Origin: Synechococcus sp. WH 7805
Lineage (GTDB): Bacteria; Cyanobacteriota; Cyanobacteriia; PCC-6307; Cyanobiaceae
Assembly: GCF_000153285.1 (NCBI RefSeq)
Contig: NZ_CH724168.1
Location: 1,732,333-1,796,332 of the forward strand
Direction: 5' to 3'
Length of the DNA stretch: 64,000 nt
Below are positions 35,925 to 47,827 of this stretch, one piece after another (the first letter of the stretch is position 1; every line of letters begins with the position of its first letter). The notes beneath the pieces were generated by a model, which searched no databases, was not told where the DNA came from, and worked only from the letters and a program-made list of their open reading frames with translations. Position numbers and translations under genes: made by a program.

Positions 35925-38879
35925 TTAGTTGGAGTCCTGCTGGCGGTAGAGGGCGTAATAACGACCACGTTGATCCATTAATTCATCATGCGTTCCCTGT
36001 TCAACGACAGCACCCTGATGCATGACCACAATCAAATCTGCTCGGCGCACGGTGGTGAGTCGGTGAGTGATGAAAAAGACAGTACAGTCGTGTAGAGATT
36101 GAATGAGATTTTCGCAGACTTTTCTCTCTGTTTCGTAATCCAGAGCGCTTGTCGCCTCATCCATGACCAGGAGTTTGGGATTGGCCAGGAGGGTTCGTGC
36201 GATCGCAATACGTTGGCGCTGTCCGCCGCTGAGTGAGGCACCTCGTTCTCCTACCGGAGTGCTGTATCCGGCAGGTAGATCCATAATGAAGTCGTGGGCA
36301 CAAGCCACCTGGGCGGCTAAAACAATTTGCTCACTCGTGGAATCTGGTTCCGTGAGTGCGATGTTTTCACTGACGCTGCCTGAGAACAAGAGTGGGTCCT
36401 GTGGCACGATGCCAATCTGGCGTCGTAGAGAATAAAGTTCTACTTTGTCGATGTCATAACCATCAATCAGAATGCGGCCTTCGCTTGGTTTGTACAAACG
36501 AGGGAGGAGTTTCATTAATGTGCTTTTACCACTTCCACTTTGTCCAACAATTCCAACGAAAGTTCCCTGTTTGATTTTTAGGGATACATTCGACAAAACC
36601 GGTGGAGTTCCAGGGGAGAAGCCGAACGTCAAATTGTCAAAATTGACAGCTCCTTCAATGGGGGGAAGAGGAACTTTAGCTTTATCTTGATCATCTGATT
36701 CCTGAGGAGTGTCGATAACATCAGCAAGACGTTCAAAGCTCACCCTCAGTTCCTGAATCGTTTGCCAGATGGATGAAAGCCTTAGCAGTGGCTGGGTCAC
36801 ATAGCCAGAAATAATTCTGAATGCAATCAGTTGACCCAGGGTCAAATCGCCTGAGAGAACAAGTGAGGCTCCAACCCACAAAACTAAAAGCTGTGAAATC
36901 TTTTGCAAGACCTGCGAAGTTTGGGTTAGCGCTGTTCCCGTGATTGTCTTTTCAAACGTTCTGTTAATGTATTGGCCATAGCGTTCCTGCCAAGTCCAAC
37001 GGCTAATCATCTCGACGTTTTGACTCTTGACAGTCTGAATTCCGGTTAAAACCTCAACAAGATGACTTTGTGTGGAAGCATTTGCTTCCGCTGATTTTCG
37101 ATATTGCCTTCGAAACAAAGGTGCTCCCAGCAATGTGAGTGCAACTTGAATGGGCAGTACTGCGAGTGCAATGAGGGTGAGAAGCCAGCTGTAAATCACC
37201 ATCACGACGATATAGATCACCGAAAAGGCTGCATCTAATATCGTGGTGAGAGCTTGGCCGGTAAGGAAATTGCGGATCTTTTCGAGCTCACTGACACGTG
37301 AGCCCAGTTCTCCTACCGGACGACGATCGAAATAGCCGAGGGGAAGCCTCAGTAGGTGGTCGATCACTTCAGCACCCAATCGTTGGTCAATTCGGTTCGT
37401 GGTTTCAGCGAACAGATAAGTTTTGAGGCTTCCGAGAACGCCTTCCAGCAGGGTGACCGCAACAAGGGCGAAGCCCAAAACCTGCAGGGTGTCCAAACTT
37501 CTCTGGTTGATCACCTTGTCGATGATCACCTGAATCAGAAGCGGGTTGGCCAAGGTGAACAGCTGGACAACAAAGCTGGCTGCCAACACCTGGATGAGAA
37601 CACCTCGGTAACGGTTCAGGGCTGGCCAGAACCACGAAGGGCCAAACGTTTCTTCCGGGGTCGTGCTCGTGCGATCGAGAAGCAGAAGATCAATTCCCTC
37701 CGGAAAAGAACTCTCGAGCTGATCAGGAGTGATTTCAAGAAATCCTTGACTGGGTGAGGCCAATACGAGGCCTCGCTGATCACTACGAATGGCGATTGCG
37801 AAGGATTGGCCCCATGGGATCAGGGTCGGTGTTTGCAAGCGCACCCCCATTGAGGCGGCCACCTTGGCGCCTGCAACGTGTAGTCCAAGACTGGCAGCAA
37901 TTTGCCCGCAAAGTCGCAGTGTTGGGGTTTGAGATCTTCGCACTTGATCACGAAGGACCCGCTCAATTGCATCGCGTCGGAACGGAAGCTTCATGAGCTT
38001 CGTGAGCATCTGGAAGCAAGCCAAAGTCTCCTCAAGAGGCCCTTCGCCAGCCACGAAAAAATCACGGCTTTGATCACCCTGTTGATTGAATCGACTCACC
38101 GGAGGGCTTAATGGCGCTTGCGGGATCAGATTTTGATCTGTGGCGTCACTGCTTGGTGCGCTAATCACCTCTGGTTCCAGCACTGCGGATGGTGCATGGA
38201 CTTCGAAAATCTCTAAAGCCTCGTCAGGCAGGGCAATCAATCTCAGCGGAAAACCGTGAATATCTTTCGGCCAATCATGAATCGCATCGATGTCAGTAAT
38301 TTCATCGCCGAGCTTGCCAAAACTTTCGTTTTCGGGACGGCTGGCAACAAAGAACCTCAGATTATTGTTAAAAGCGCTTTGGATGGTTGGGATGTCGTCG
38401 GCAATCAGGAGCTGAGCATCCTGTTTCAGTTCACTCAGCAAGCTCTTGGTTACATTGCAGTGTTTTGGAGATCGGTTCGATAAAATGCGGAGTAGGTCAG
38501 CAAGTTCTGCATCCCAAAGCTTTTTTCTGCAGATGTCTGCAATGGCTTTGTCCTCATGAAGTAACGCCAGTAATTGGTCGTCGCTTAAAGACCTTGCGAC
38601 AACTTCTGATGCAGCGCGTACTGTTTCACAACCGGCACCACGCAATAGCGAAACAACTCCGATGAAGCTGCCCGTTTCAAGTCGGTTCAGGGTGCTAAGC
38701 CGACCTTCTTCTTCGCCGAGTAATCGAGCGTTACCACTTTCTATGAGTAAAACTTGTCCAGGAATAAAACGCCTTTCGCAAATAGGTTGACCTAATTCGT
38801 ATCGTTGTTGCTTGCCAAGTTCAAAGAACTTCTGGCTTAGTGGGGCTTCGCCTTCAACAATTGTCGTATTAGATGTCAT
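35925..38879 (-). CDS. Type I secretion ABC exporter with N-terminal cyclic-nucleotide-like and C39-like domains
   Basis: 984 residues. About 1-125 resembles a cyclic-nucleotide-binding fold (RRFIPGQVLLIESGNARLL, ETGSFIGVVSLLRG). A C39-like domain occupies about 280-420, but the catalytic DCG is replaced (EETLACFQML), so it should bind substrate without cutting it, as in HlyB. The membrane domain (about 440-740) contains LPLGYFDRRPVGELGSRVSE. The ATPase has Walker A GQSGSGKSTLMK, signature ASLSGGQRQRIAIARTLL, Walker B LLVMDEATSALD and the switch His in FITHRL. The operon order parvulin-ABC-HlyD is typical of exporters of large repeat proteins. No substrate gene is present in the window. Confidence 0.9.
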   Translation of the reverse strand: MTSNTTIVEGEAPLSQKFFELGKQQRYELGQPICERRFIPGQVLLIESGNARLLGEEEGRLSTLNRLETGSFIGVVSLLRGAGCETVRAASEVVARSLSDDQLLALLHEDKAIADICRKKLWDAELADLLRILSNRSPKHCNVTKSLLSELKQDAQLLIADDIPTIQSAFNNNLRFFVASRPENESFGKLGDEITDIDAIHDWPKDIHGFPLRLIALPDEALEIFEVHAPSAVLEPEVISAPSSDATDQNLIPQAPLSPPVSRFNQQGDQSRDFFVAGEGPLEETLACFQMLTKLMKLPFRRDAIERVLRDQVRRSQTPTLRLCGQIAASLGLHVAGAKVAASMGVRLQTPTLIPWGQSFAIAIRSDQRGLVLASPSQGFLEITPDQLESSFPEGIDLLLLDRTSTTPEETFGPSWFWPALNRYRGVLIQVLAASFVVQLFTLANPLLIQVIIDKVINQRSLDTLQVLGFALVAVTLLEGVLGSLKTYLFAETTNRIDQRLGAEVIDHLLRLPLGYFDRRPVGELGSRVSELEKIRNFLTGQALTTILDAAFSVIYIVVMVIYSWLLTLIALAVLPIQVALTLLGAPLFRRQYRKSAEANASTQSHLVEVLTGIQTVKSQNVEMISRWTWQERYGQYINRTFEKTITGTALTQTSQVLQKISQLLVLWVGASLVLSGDLTLGQLIAFRIISGYVTQPLLRLSSIWQTIQELRVSFERLADVIDTPQESDDQDKAKVPLPPIEGAVNFDNLTFGFSPGTPPVLSNVSLKIKQGTFVGIVGQSGSGKSTLMKLLPRLYKPSEGRILIDGYDIDKVELYSLRRQIGIVPQDPLLFSGSVSENIALTEPDSTSEQIVLAAQVACAHDFIMDLPAGYSTPVGERGASLSGGQRQRIAIARTLLANPKLLVMDEATSALDYETERKVCENLIQSLHDCTVFFITHRLTTVRRADLIVVMHQGAVVEQGTHDELMDQRGRYYALYRQQDSN

Positions 38880-39640
38880 GGGTTCGTAGCCACCTCTGAA
38901 TTATGCCGACTATTGAGGGACGACAGAATTAAATTTGTTTCGATGCTCATCCAATTCTGAAGAAGCTCCGTGGCCATGCGCTGTCGCATTGTCTTGTCAA
39001 AATTGGCTTCCTGACGTTCTTCCAAGCGAGTCACAATCCACCATTGCTCGATTGGTATCGGCTCAAGAACAACTCCTATCTTGGCTGTGCGAAGAACATT
39101 GCGCAACGCTGGATGTGCACGCATCAGACTGGCAGGCCCCACTTTGCCGCGATTGTTTTTTTCTGGACCCTCGCTGTACTGCTTTGCGAGACTCTCGAAA
39201 TCGGCTTCACCTGCTTCAAGCTGTAAATAAAGCTCGTGTGCTAGTCCGGAGTCTTGAACCCGCAATAGGCTGTATGTCGCTTGGTCAAGTGACTCCTTGC
39301 GCTCTAGGAAACGCGTTTCTGCCTGGGAGTCAAACCAGTCAATGGCAAGTTGGGAGAGTTTTGAGGGCAGGCTTACTTGTTCTAAAAGCTCCTCTTTGCT
39401 TAAAGCGTGTTCTTCCAGCCAGGTTTTAAGTTCTTTTTCATCTCGCAAGCCTTCTTGCTGACAATGATTTTTTAGGCAGTTCATGATCAACTCATTCGGG
39501 AGGTTGATGTTTTTTGTGGCTTCTTTTATGAATAGCCTTTGAACTAAAGATTTCAGAAGATCACAGCGGCGGAGCAGTTCAATGCTGTCGGCACCTAGGA
39601 CAGCAAGAGAGGCTTCGACTTCAGTCTTGAAATTATCCAT
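38876..39640 (-). CDS. Parvulin-type (PpiC) peptidyl-prolyl isomerase of the secretion operon
   Basis: 254 residues. A helical N-terminal half (1-115) resembles SurA/PrsA chaperone arms; the parvulin core is ATYSLLRVQDSGLAHELYLQ followed by ADFESLAKQYSEGPEKNNRG, which holds the standard PpiC motif. There is no signal peptide or membrane helix, so the protein should act in the cytoplasm, probably keeping the export substrate soluble before transport. The stop overlaps the ABC exporter start by 4 bp. Confidence 0.85.
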   Translation of the reverse strand: MDNFKTEVEASLAVLGADSIELLRRCDLLKSLVQRLFIKEATKNINLPNELIMNCLKNHCQQEGLRDEKELKTWLEEHALSKEELLEQVSLPSKLSQLAIDWFDSQAETRFLERKESLDQATYSLLRVQDSGLAHELYLQLEAGEADFESLAKQYSEGPEKNNRGKVGPASLMRAHPALRNVLRTAKIGVVLEPIPIEQWWIVTRLEERQEANFDKTMRQRMATELLQNWMSIETNLILSSLNSRHNSEVATNP

Positions 39641-39671
39641 CGCTTTTGCTTTTCTAAAATTGTCTGAATAG

Positions 39672-39686
39672 AGTATAATGAGTATA
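39672..39686 (-). promoter_or_regulatory. Probable promoter (-10 region) of the secretion operon
   Basis: On the minus strand TATACT occurs twice (39686-39681 and 39677-39672) in an AT-rich gap 30-46 bp upstream of the parvulin start. Either copy is a good sigma-70 -10 box. No clear -35 element was identified. Confidence 0.45.
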
Positions 39687-39706
39687 TCGGTTTATGCTTT
39701 TCATAA

Positions 39707-40291
39707 CTAATCGAGAAGCGGGGCTAGATCCAGGGCATAAGCCTGCTGTCCTTGAAGGCGTCGCAGCTCTACGTGCAGATGATCTGTACTTGCTGAGCCG
39801 CTGCGTCCAACCCGACCGATTTGCTCACCGGCATGCACCAGCTGCCCTGGTCTCGCATCCGCTGTTTGCAGATGGGCATACACGGTCTGCCAGCCACGGC
39901 CGTGGTCGATCAGAACCGTAAGGCCATAGCCACTGATGGCCTGGGCTAGGAGCACCCGGCCGGAGAGCATGGCGAGTACGGGTGTGGCAGCTGGAGCGAT
40001 CAGGTCATGTCCAACATGCATTCGCCAGCGCTTGCGCTGGTCTGAGTAGCGCCAGCCATAGGGCTGCACTTCTTTGGCGCGCTCGCCGAGTGGATACCGC
40101 AGTTGGAGCGTCTCCCCTGGGCGGAACGGCCTGTGAGAGGTGGGTAGCTGCCGTGGCCGCGAGGAACTGAGCAGCGCCAGGTTGGAGACTCCTGTGCGCT
40201 TCGGGACCCGTTGTGGGGGTTGCGGTTGTGCGTGCCCGCGGAGCCCCTGTCCGATGGCCAGCATCAGTGCCATGAGCAGCGCCAGGCGCAT
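39707..40291 (-). CDS. M23-family (LytM-like) peptidase
   Basis: 194 residues with a hydrophobic N-terminal signal (MRLALLMALMLAIGQGLRGH). The zinc-peptidase domain has RMHVGHDLIAPAATPVLAML (H-x3-D motif), VLIDHGRGWQTVYAHLQ and STDHLHVELRR (H-x-H motif), so all four metal and catalytic positions are present. It probably cuts or regulates peptidoglycan in the periplasm. It lies 39 bp downstream of queE on the same strand. Confidence 0.85.
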   Translation of the reverse strand: MRLALLMALMLAIGQGLRGHAQPQPPQRVPKRTGVSNLALLSSSRPRQLPTSHRPFRPGETLQLRYPLGERAKEVQPYGWRYSDQRKRWRMHVGHDLIAPAATPVLAMLSGRVLLAQAISGYGLTVLIDHGRGWQTVYAHLQTADARPGQLVHAGEQIGRVGRSGSASTDHLHVELRRLQGQQAYALDLAPLLD

Positions 40292-40330
40292 GGGGGCATC
40301 CGGTGTTGATGACCTGCCGGTTGTATCGGC

Positions 40331-42603
<2,273 letters not shown>

Positions 42604-42616
42604 TCAATGTACCGAG

Positions 42617-42640
42617 CACCCCAAGGGGTGAGGACCCCTT
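42617..42640 (-). promoter_or_regulatory. Overlapping, mutually exclusive hairpins between dps and pyrG
   Basis: CACCCC-AA-GGGGTG (42617-42630) and AAGGGG-TGAGGA-CCCCTT (42623-42640) are both perfect inverted repeats and share the AAGGGG segment, so only one can form at a time. They lie 32 bp or more before the pyrG ATG and just past the dps stop. They could be a dps terminator, a pyrG attenuator, or both; no T run follows. Confidence 0.35.
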
Positions 42641-42644
42641 CGAT

Positions 42645-43127
42645 TCATCCCTCCAGCAGGCTGCGCAACATCCAGGCCGTTTTCTCGTGAATCTGAAGGC
42701 GCTGGGTGAGCAGGTCGGCCGTGGGTTCATCACTGGCAGCCTCAGCCACTGGGAACACGCTGCGGGCCGTGCGGGCCACCGCTTCGTGGCCAGCTACCAG
42801 CTCTCGCACCATGTCGAGCGCTGCCGGTTTCTGATCGGCTTCCTTGATCGATGCCAAGCCAGCCAGGGTGGATCCGCCATGGGGTGCAACCACGCCCAGC
42901 GCCCGGATCCGCTCGGCGATCACATCAAGAGCATTCCAGAGTTCGGTGTACTGCTCCATGAACATCAGGTGCAGGGTGTTGAACATGGGGCCTGTCACGT
43001 TCCAGTGGAAACCGTGGGTCTTGCCGTACAACACGTAGGTGTCCGCGAGCAAACGGCTGAGGCCTTCAGCGATCTCATTCCGTTGGGCTTCGGGAATACC
43101 GATGTCGATGGAGGGCGTGCTGGCCAT
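42645..43127 (-). CDS. dps: Dps-family ferritin-like DNA-protection protein
   Basis: 160 residues. [20 protein letters not shown] and [20 protein letters not shown] carry the inter-subunit ferroxidase residues (His, His, Asp, Glu) of Dps. The C-terminal helix ([20 protein letters not shown]) matches the family end. Dps dodecamers oxidise and store iron using peroxide and can bind DNA. Same strand as pyrG and the sigma factor gene, 29 bp after the latter. Confidence 0.92.
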   Translation of the reverse strand: MASTPSIDIGIPEAQRNEIAEGLSRLLADTYVLYGKTHGFHWNVTGPMFNTLHLMFMEQYTELWNALDVIAERIRALGVVAPHGGSTLAGLASIKEADQKPAALDMVRELVAGHEAVARTARSVFPVAEAASDEPTADLLTQRLQIHEKTAWMLRSLLEG

Positions 43128-43156
43128 GGTGTTACCGGTGATGTGGCGGTTCTAGC

Positions 43157-44287
43157 TCAGGAATCCAGCCCCTGGATGTAATCGCGCACCTTGGAGCGGC
43201 GCTGGGGTTGCCTCAGTTTGAGTAGGGCGCGTGTTTCGATCTGGCGCACTCGCTCCCGGGACAGGGCCATGGCCTCGCCGATCTCGGCAAGGGTGCGCGG
43301 TGTGTCGTCTTCGAGTCCAAAGCGACTGCGGATCACTTCGGCTTCCCGAGGGCTTAGTTCTTCCAGCAGATGTTCGAGATCATCGTGGAGTGAGTCCCGG
43401 GTGAGGGTCTGCTCTGGCGTCGCATGACCATCCTCCAGCAAGTCTCCGAGCTGGGTGTCCTGGTCTTTTCCCACGCGGGTTTCCAATGACACCGACCGCG
43501 GCACCCTGGCGAGGGTCTGACGCACGGTCTCCTCGCTGACCCCCAGCTCTTTGGCCAGGTCGCTCACGGATGCCAGACGCCCTTTCTCGCTGGCGATCTC
43601 CTGCTGCACGCGTTTGATCCGGTTCAGTTTTTCGGTGATGTGCACCGGCAGCCTGATCGTGCGGCTCTGGGTGGCGATCGCCCGGGTGATGCCTTGGCGA
43701 ATCCACCAATAGGCGTAAGTGCTGAAGCGGAAACCGCGGGTGGGATCAAACTTCTCCACGGCCCTTTCCAGTCCAAGGGTGCCCTCCTGGACGAGATCCA
43801 GGAGCTCCATCCCACGCTGCTGGTATTTCTTGGCAACGGCCACCACAAGGCGCAGATTGGCTTGGATCATCCGGTCCCGGGCCCGGCGACCCTCGCGCAG
43901 TCGTTGTTGCAGTTCCTTGGTGTCCAGGCCACTTTCTTTAGCCCAGAGGGTGTAGCCCTCGTTCAGGAGTCGGTTGAGCTCACTGAGGGGTAGCTCCGCA
44001 GCCCGGGCCCATTCCTGGCGTGTTGGCCAGTGGCTGATGTGATTGGCCTCACGCTGCTGCAATTCCTCGAGATCCAGCAGCACCCGGATGGCTGCGATGC
44101 GCGTGCTGAGGTCACGCTCCTGAACAAGCAGTCGCTCCCGCTGCTGCACCTGGCGGGAGAGCGTCACTTCCTCTTCGCTGGTCAGGAGGTCAACGCGGCC
44201 GATGTCCTGGAGGTAGAGGCGCAACAAGTCGTTGCCGCCGCTCCAGCGGATCCGGGCCTTCCCCGTCGTTCGAGCCTTCTCAGACAA
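43157..44287 (-). CDS. Group 2 sigma-70-family RNA polymerase sigma factor
   Basis: 376 residues. Region 1.2 is DLLRLYLQDIGRVDLLTSEE; region 2 reads RDRMIQANLRLVVAVAKKYQ, LLDLVQEGTLGLERAVEKFD and FSTYAYWWIRQGITRAIATQ; region 4 ends in MALSRERVRQIETRALLKLR. There is no region 1.1 and no large non-conserved insert, so it is an alternative (SigB/C/D-like) factor rather than RpoD. Cyanobacteria carry several; which one cannot be told here. An insertion of charged residues (about 75-130) lengthens region 1.2-2. Confidence 0.9.
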   Translation of the reverse strand: MSEKARTTGKARIRWSGGNDLLRLYLQDIGRVDLLTSEEEVTLSRQVQQRERLLVQERDLSTRIAAIRVLLDLEELQQREANHISHWPTRQEWARAAELPLSELNRLLNEGYTLWAKESGLDTKELQQRLREGRRARDRMIQANLRLVVAVAKKYQQRGMELLDLVQEGTLGLERAVEKFDPTRGFRFSTYAYWWIRQGITRAIATQSRTIRLPVHITEKLNRIKRVQQEIASEKGRLASVSDLAKELGVSEETVRQTLARVPRSVSLETRVGKDQDTQLGDLLEDGHATPEQTLTRDSLHDDLEHLLEELSPREAEVIRSRFGLEDDTPRTLAEIGEAMALSRERVRQIETRALLKLRQPQRRSKVRDYIQGLDS

Positions 44288-44340
44288 TGAACCGGCACTT
44301 TCGGTATGAAGTCAGGTTCAGCTGTTTTGCTGACAAGTGC

Positions 44341-44365
44341 CCCGAACCGCCGGTTTCTGTTCGGG
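44341..44365 (-). terminator. Hairpin downstream of aspS
   Basis: CCCGAAC (44341-44347) and GTTCGGG (44359-44365) form a perfect 7-bp stem with an 11-base loop, 2 bp past the aspS stop. No T run follows on the minus strand, so it is either a weak terminator or a 3'-end stabiliser. As aspS is upstream on the minus strand relative to the sigma factor, this hairpin is between two unlinked units. Confidence 0.35.
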
Positions 44366-44367
44366 TT

Positions 44368-46203
44368 CTAGTCAGAGTCCCCTTCGGCTGGATCCACCCA
44401 GGTGCTGGCCACATGCAGTTCCTCCAGCTGTTTGTCGGCCACGCCCCCAGGGGCATTGGTCATCAGGCAGCGGGCCTGCTGGGTCTTGGGGAAGGCGATG
44501 GTGTCGCGGATTGATTCTTCCCCAGCCAGCAGCATCACCATGCGATCGATGCCGAAGGCCAGGCCACCATGGGGCGGGGCGCCCACATCGAGAGCATCCA
44601 TCAGGAAGCCGAACTGCTCCTGAGCTTCTTCCAACGGCAGGCCAACAGTTTGCAAAACCTGGCGTTGCAAGGATGAGTCGTGGATGCGCAGGGAGCCACC
44701 GCCCAGCTCCAGGCCGTTGAGGACCAGGTCGTAAGCCTGGGCCCGGGCGGTGGGAAGGGTTGTCTCCCATTCCGTCTCGTTGCTGCCGAGATCCTCCTGG
44801 TTCGGTGCACAGAAGGGATGGTGCAGTGCTTCGTAGCGGTTCTCGTCGCTGTTGAACTCGAACATCGGGAAATCCACCACCCAGAGGAAGTTCCACTGGT
44901 CGTTGTCCCGGTCGGGTTTCACCATGCCCAGCTCCTTGGCCAGGTACTGGCGCACCCGGTCGAGGGCCTTGTTCACCGTGGCGGTGTCGCCGGCGCCGAA
45001 CAGCAGAAGGGTGCCTGGTTCCGCCCCGGTGCGGCTGAGCAGCTCCTGCTTCTGCTCGTCGCTGAGATTGTCCTTGATGGCGCCGATGGTGTCGATCTCA
45101 CCGCCGTCGCGCACGCGGATGAAGGCCAGGCCACCGGCTCCGGCCGCCTGGGCTTCGCTGAACACATCGCCGCCGGGCTTGATCCGCACGTTGGAGAGGG
45201 CGTCGTTGCCACCGGGAACAGCAATGCACTTCACCGAACCGCCGGATTTCACGGCGCCGCTGAACACCTTGAAGCCCATGTCCTTGACGATGTCGGACAC
45301 GTTGGTGAGCTCCATGCCGTAGCGGGTGTCTGGGCGGTCAGTGCCGTAGCGCTCCATGGCGTCATGCCAGGTCATGCGCGGGAAGGGGCGGGGCAGCTCG
45401 ACGCCCTTCACTGCTTTCCAGATCGAACAGATCAGAGATTCATTCAGCTGCAGGATCTGCTCTTGATCCATGAAGCTCATCTCGATGTCCAGCTGGGTAA
45501 ATTCCGGCTGACGATCAGCACGCAGGTCTTCGTCGCGGAAACAGCGGGCCACCTGGTAGTAGCGCTCGATGCCGCCCACCATCAGCAGTTGCTTGAACAG
45601 CTGTGGCGACTGGGGCAGGGCGAACCACTCACCACCACAGACACGGCTGGGCAGAACGTAGTCGCGGGCACCCTCGGGGGTCGAGCGGGTGAGAACCGGG
45701 GTTTCGACTTCGATGAAGCCTTCGTTCTCCAGGAAACGGCGAGCGGCTTGGATCGTCTGAGCCCGCAGGCGCAGGTTGTCATTCATGCGCTTGCGGCGCA
45801 GATCCAAATAGCGGTGGCGCAGCCGCAGTTCTTCGCGGGTGTTCTCCTCGTCGTGCACCGAAACGGGGAAGGGCAGATTGCCTTTCACGCTGTTGAGCAC
45901 GCTGATGCCGCTGGCCAGCACCTCCACCGCGCCGGTGGCCAATTTCTCGTTGAGCGATTCAGCAGGGCGAGCCCGGACCTTGCCGCTGATCTGAAGCACG
46001 GTTTCGCTGCGCAGGTGTTCTGCGACAGCAAAGGCTTCAGCTCCCAGGTCGGGATCCACCGTGATCTGCACGGTGCCGGTGCGATCACGCAGGTCGATGA
46101 AAATCACACCACCGTGATCGCGTCGGCGATCTACCCATCCGCAGAGCTGCACGGTGTCGTCGATGTGCTGTTTGCGCAGGTCGCCGCAACCGTTGCTGCG
46201 CAT
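44368..46203 (-). CDS. aspS: Aspartyl-tRNA synthetase
   Basis: 611 residues from the ATG at 46203, which matches the family start ([20 protein letters not shown]). The anticodon-binding OB fold follows ([20 protein letters not shown]). Class II motif 2 is in [20 protein letters not shown], the bacterial GAD insert is at about 300-430, and motif 3 is [20 protein letters not shown]. It charges tRNA-Asp; in cyanobacteria the bacterial-type enzyme may also charge tRNA-Asn, which cannot be judged here. Confidence 0.95.
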   Translation of the reverse strand: MRSNGCGDLRKQHIDDTVQLCGWVDRRRDHGGVIFIDLRDRTGTVQITVDPDLGAEAFAVAEHLRSETVLQISGKVRARPAESLNEKLATGAVEVLASGISVLNSVKGNLPFPVSVHDEENTREELRLRHRYLDLRRKRMNDNLRLRAQTIQAARRFLENEGFIEVETPVLTRSTPEGARDYVLPSRVCGGEWFALPQSPQLFKQLLMVGGIERYYQVARCFRDEDLRADRQPEFTQLDIEMSFMDQEQILQLNESLICSIWKAVKGVELPRPFPRMTWHDAMERYGTDRPDTRYGMELTNVSDIVKDMGFKVFSGAVKSGGSVKCIAVPGGNDALSNVRIKPGGDVFSEAQAAGAGGLAFIRVRDGGEIDTIGAIKDNLSDEQKQELLSRTGAEPGTLLLFGAGDTATVNKALDRVRQYLAKELGMVKPDRDNDQWNFLWVVDFPMFEFNSDENRYEALHHPFCAPNQEDLGSNETEWETTLPTARAQAYDLVLNGLELGGGSLRIHDSSLQRQVLQTVGLPLEEAQEQFGFLMDALDVGAPPHGGLAFGIDRMVMLLAGEESIRDTIAFPKTQQARCLMTNAPGGVADKQLEELHVASTWVDPAEGDSD

Positions 46204-46250
46204 GGGATCTCTCAACTCGTGACAGGAGATTTTCCCACAGCCCGGGTCTC

Positions 46251-47360
46251 TTAGGGATGGCGGTAAAACGGACGTTTGACGACCGTGGCGCTTTGAATCT
46301 GGCCGCGGATTTCCACGCCAAGTTCCTGCCCCACCTTGGCCAGGTTGTTTGGAACGTAGGCGAGGGCAATCGCTTCCTGGAGTGTGGGTGACCAGCTGCC
46401 GCTGGTGATCGAACCGGCCTGTTCACCGTTGTGGATCACCGGGTAACCGTGGCGAGCAATGGCGCGTCCCTTCAGCTTCAGGCCCACCAGTCGACGGGAT
46501 GGTCCGGTTTCAACAGCCCGCTCAAGGGCAGAACGGCCGGTGAAGGTCGCGGGCATCTCCAGGTGCACGAGCCAGCCCAGGCCCGCCTCGAATGGCGTGG
46601 TGTCAGCATCCATATCTTGGCCGTAGAGATGCATGGCGGCCTCCAGGCGAAGAGTGTCCCGTGCACCGAGGCCGCAGGGGGTCACTCCTTCGGCAACCAG
46701 ACGGTTCCAGAGGCTCCGCCCGTCATCACGTCCGAGCAGCAGCTCCACGCCGTCTTCCCCGGTGTATCCGGTTCGGGCACAGAAAACAGGACGAGACAGA
46801 CCCGGGACTTCAAACGTGCGGTGCGCGAAGCGGGGCAACTTCTTCAGGTCGACGCCGCTGAGGTGCTGCATCCATGCCAAGGCTTCAGGTCCTTGGAGGG
46901 CGAGCAAGACACCATCAGCCTTTTCATCGGTGATCTGCAGTCCCCAGGGCGTGAGCTGTTCTGTAATCCAGGCGGTATCGGCTGCAGCACAGGCGGCGTT
47001 GATCACCACGATCAAACTTGCTTTCCCATGGTCTGCGGTCGATTCGCCCAGGTCGTAGATGATCAGGTCGTCGCGGATCCCTCCGGATTCGTTGAGAAGC
47101 ACGGAATAGCAGGCCTGCCCAGGGCCAATGCGATGCAGGTCGGTCGGTACCAGGGTTTGCAGGGCGTCCTTGGGGTTGATGCCGTGGATGCGCAGCACTC
47201 CCATATGGGAGATGTCGAACAGCCCCATCTTCTGCCGCACCGCTGTGTGCTCGTTGATCAGACCCGAGAACTGAACAGGCATGTCCCAGCCGGCAAACGG
47301 CACCATCCGGCCACCGTTAGTTACGCAGAGGTCATGGAGCGGGGTGCGGTGCAGATCCAT
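46251..47360 (-). CDS. gcvT: Glycine cleavage system T protein (aminomethyltransferase)
   Basis: 369 residues. [38 protein letters not shown] and [20 protein letters not shown] are typical GcvT segments, the last carrying the folate-binding acidic residue region. It transfers the aminomethyl carbon of glycine to tetrahydrofolate in photorespiratory glycine breakdown. It is 47 bp upstream of aspS on the same strand. gcvH and gcvP are not in the window. Confidence 0.94.
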   Translation of the reverse strand: MDLHRTPLHDLCVTNGGRMVPFAGWDMPVQFSGLINEHTAVRQKMGLFDISHMGVLRIHGINPKDALQTLVPTDLHRIGPGQACYSVLLNESGGIRDDLIIYDLGESTADHGKASLIVVINAACAAADTAWITEQLTPWGLQITDEKADGVLLALQGPEALAWMQHLSGVDLKKLPRFAHRTFEVPGLSRPVFCARTGYTGEDGVELLLGRDDGRSLWNRLVAEGVTPCGLGARDTLRLEAAMHLYGQDMDADTTPFEAGLGWLVHLEMPATFTGRSALERAVETGPSRRLVGLKLKGRAIARHGYPVIHNGEQAGSITSGSWSPTLQEAIALAYVPNNLAKVGQELGVEIRGQIQSATVVKRPFYRHP

Positions 47361-47507
47361 GCCTGTTGAACGTATGGACGAAGGTTCAGTTGAATCCTAT
47401 GGACGTCTTCGGAATTGCGTAGGAAGTGGAAGTAAAGCCGCAGATTGTCCTCTTTCGCTGGACCGCTTTCATAAGCGTCCTTATCTTTAGTTCTCCTTCT
47501 GGTGGGT
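47361..47507. other. gcvT leader and divergent promoter region
   Basis: About 150 bp between gcvT and the Cys/His-rich small gene. I looked for the conserved elements of a glycine riboswitch on the minus strand and did not find them. A 28-codon minus-strand frame (ATG at 47472, starting MKAVQRKRTICG) follows an AAGGA-like sequence, but coding is doubtful. Confidence 0.3.
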
Positions 47508-47774
47508 GTGATTCTGCCGTCATCAACCTGCCAGTCTTGTGCACATTGCGCTGCGCCTTCGTCCCATCAAGGCGGTTGGTGCCGCTTGCGTCATCTGCCC
47601 GTGCATGCCGAGCTGGCCCGTCTGGTTTGGTGCCATCACTGGACGGCTCAACGGCCATCCCTGCCTGAGCTGGGGCCTGGAAAAGCTCACCTCCCCAGGG
47701 GCGATCGCCAACTTGACCTTGGAGCTTCTGTTGAGGGGGAGCTGTTTTCGGTGAATTCTTCTGGTTTGCTTTAA
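47508..47774 (+). CDS. Small Cys/His-rich protein, possible metal binder
   Basis: 88 residues from the GTG at 47508 (another GTG at 47502). It has CQSCAHC (Cx2Cx2C), then a GGWCRLRHLPVHAELARL segment and WCHHWTAQRPSLPEL. The spacing of three Cys, then Cys and Cys-His-His, suggests a zinc or iron-sulphur site. I do not recognise a named family. Frames in other phases over this stretch look less protein-like. It precedes a cyclic-nucleotide-domain gene by 53 bp on the same strand. Confidence 0.5.
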   Translation: MILPSSTCQSCAHCAAPSSHQGGWCRLRHLPVHAELARLVWCHHWTAQRPSLPELGPGKAHLPRGDRQLDLGASVEGELFSVNSSGLL

Positions 47775-47827
47775 GGAAAGAATAATTGTCTTACTGGCAA
47801 CATTCTCTTTCGCCTCTTCACTGGAAG

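Noticed and set aside
47361-47480. Glycine riboswitch ahead of gcvT
   Set aside because: The conserved glycine-aptamer sequence blocks were not found on the minus strand.
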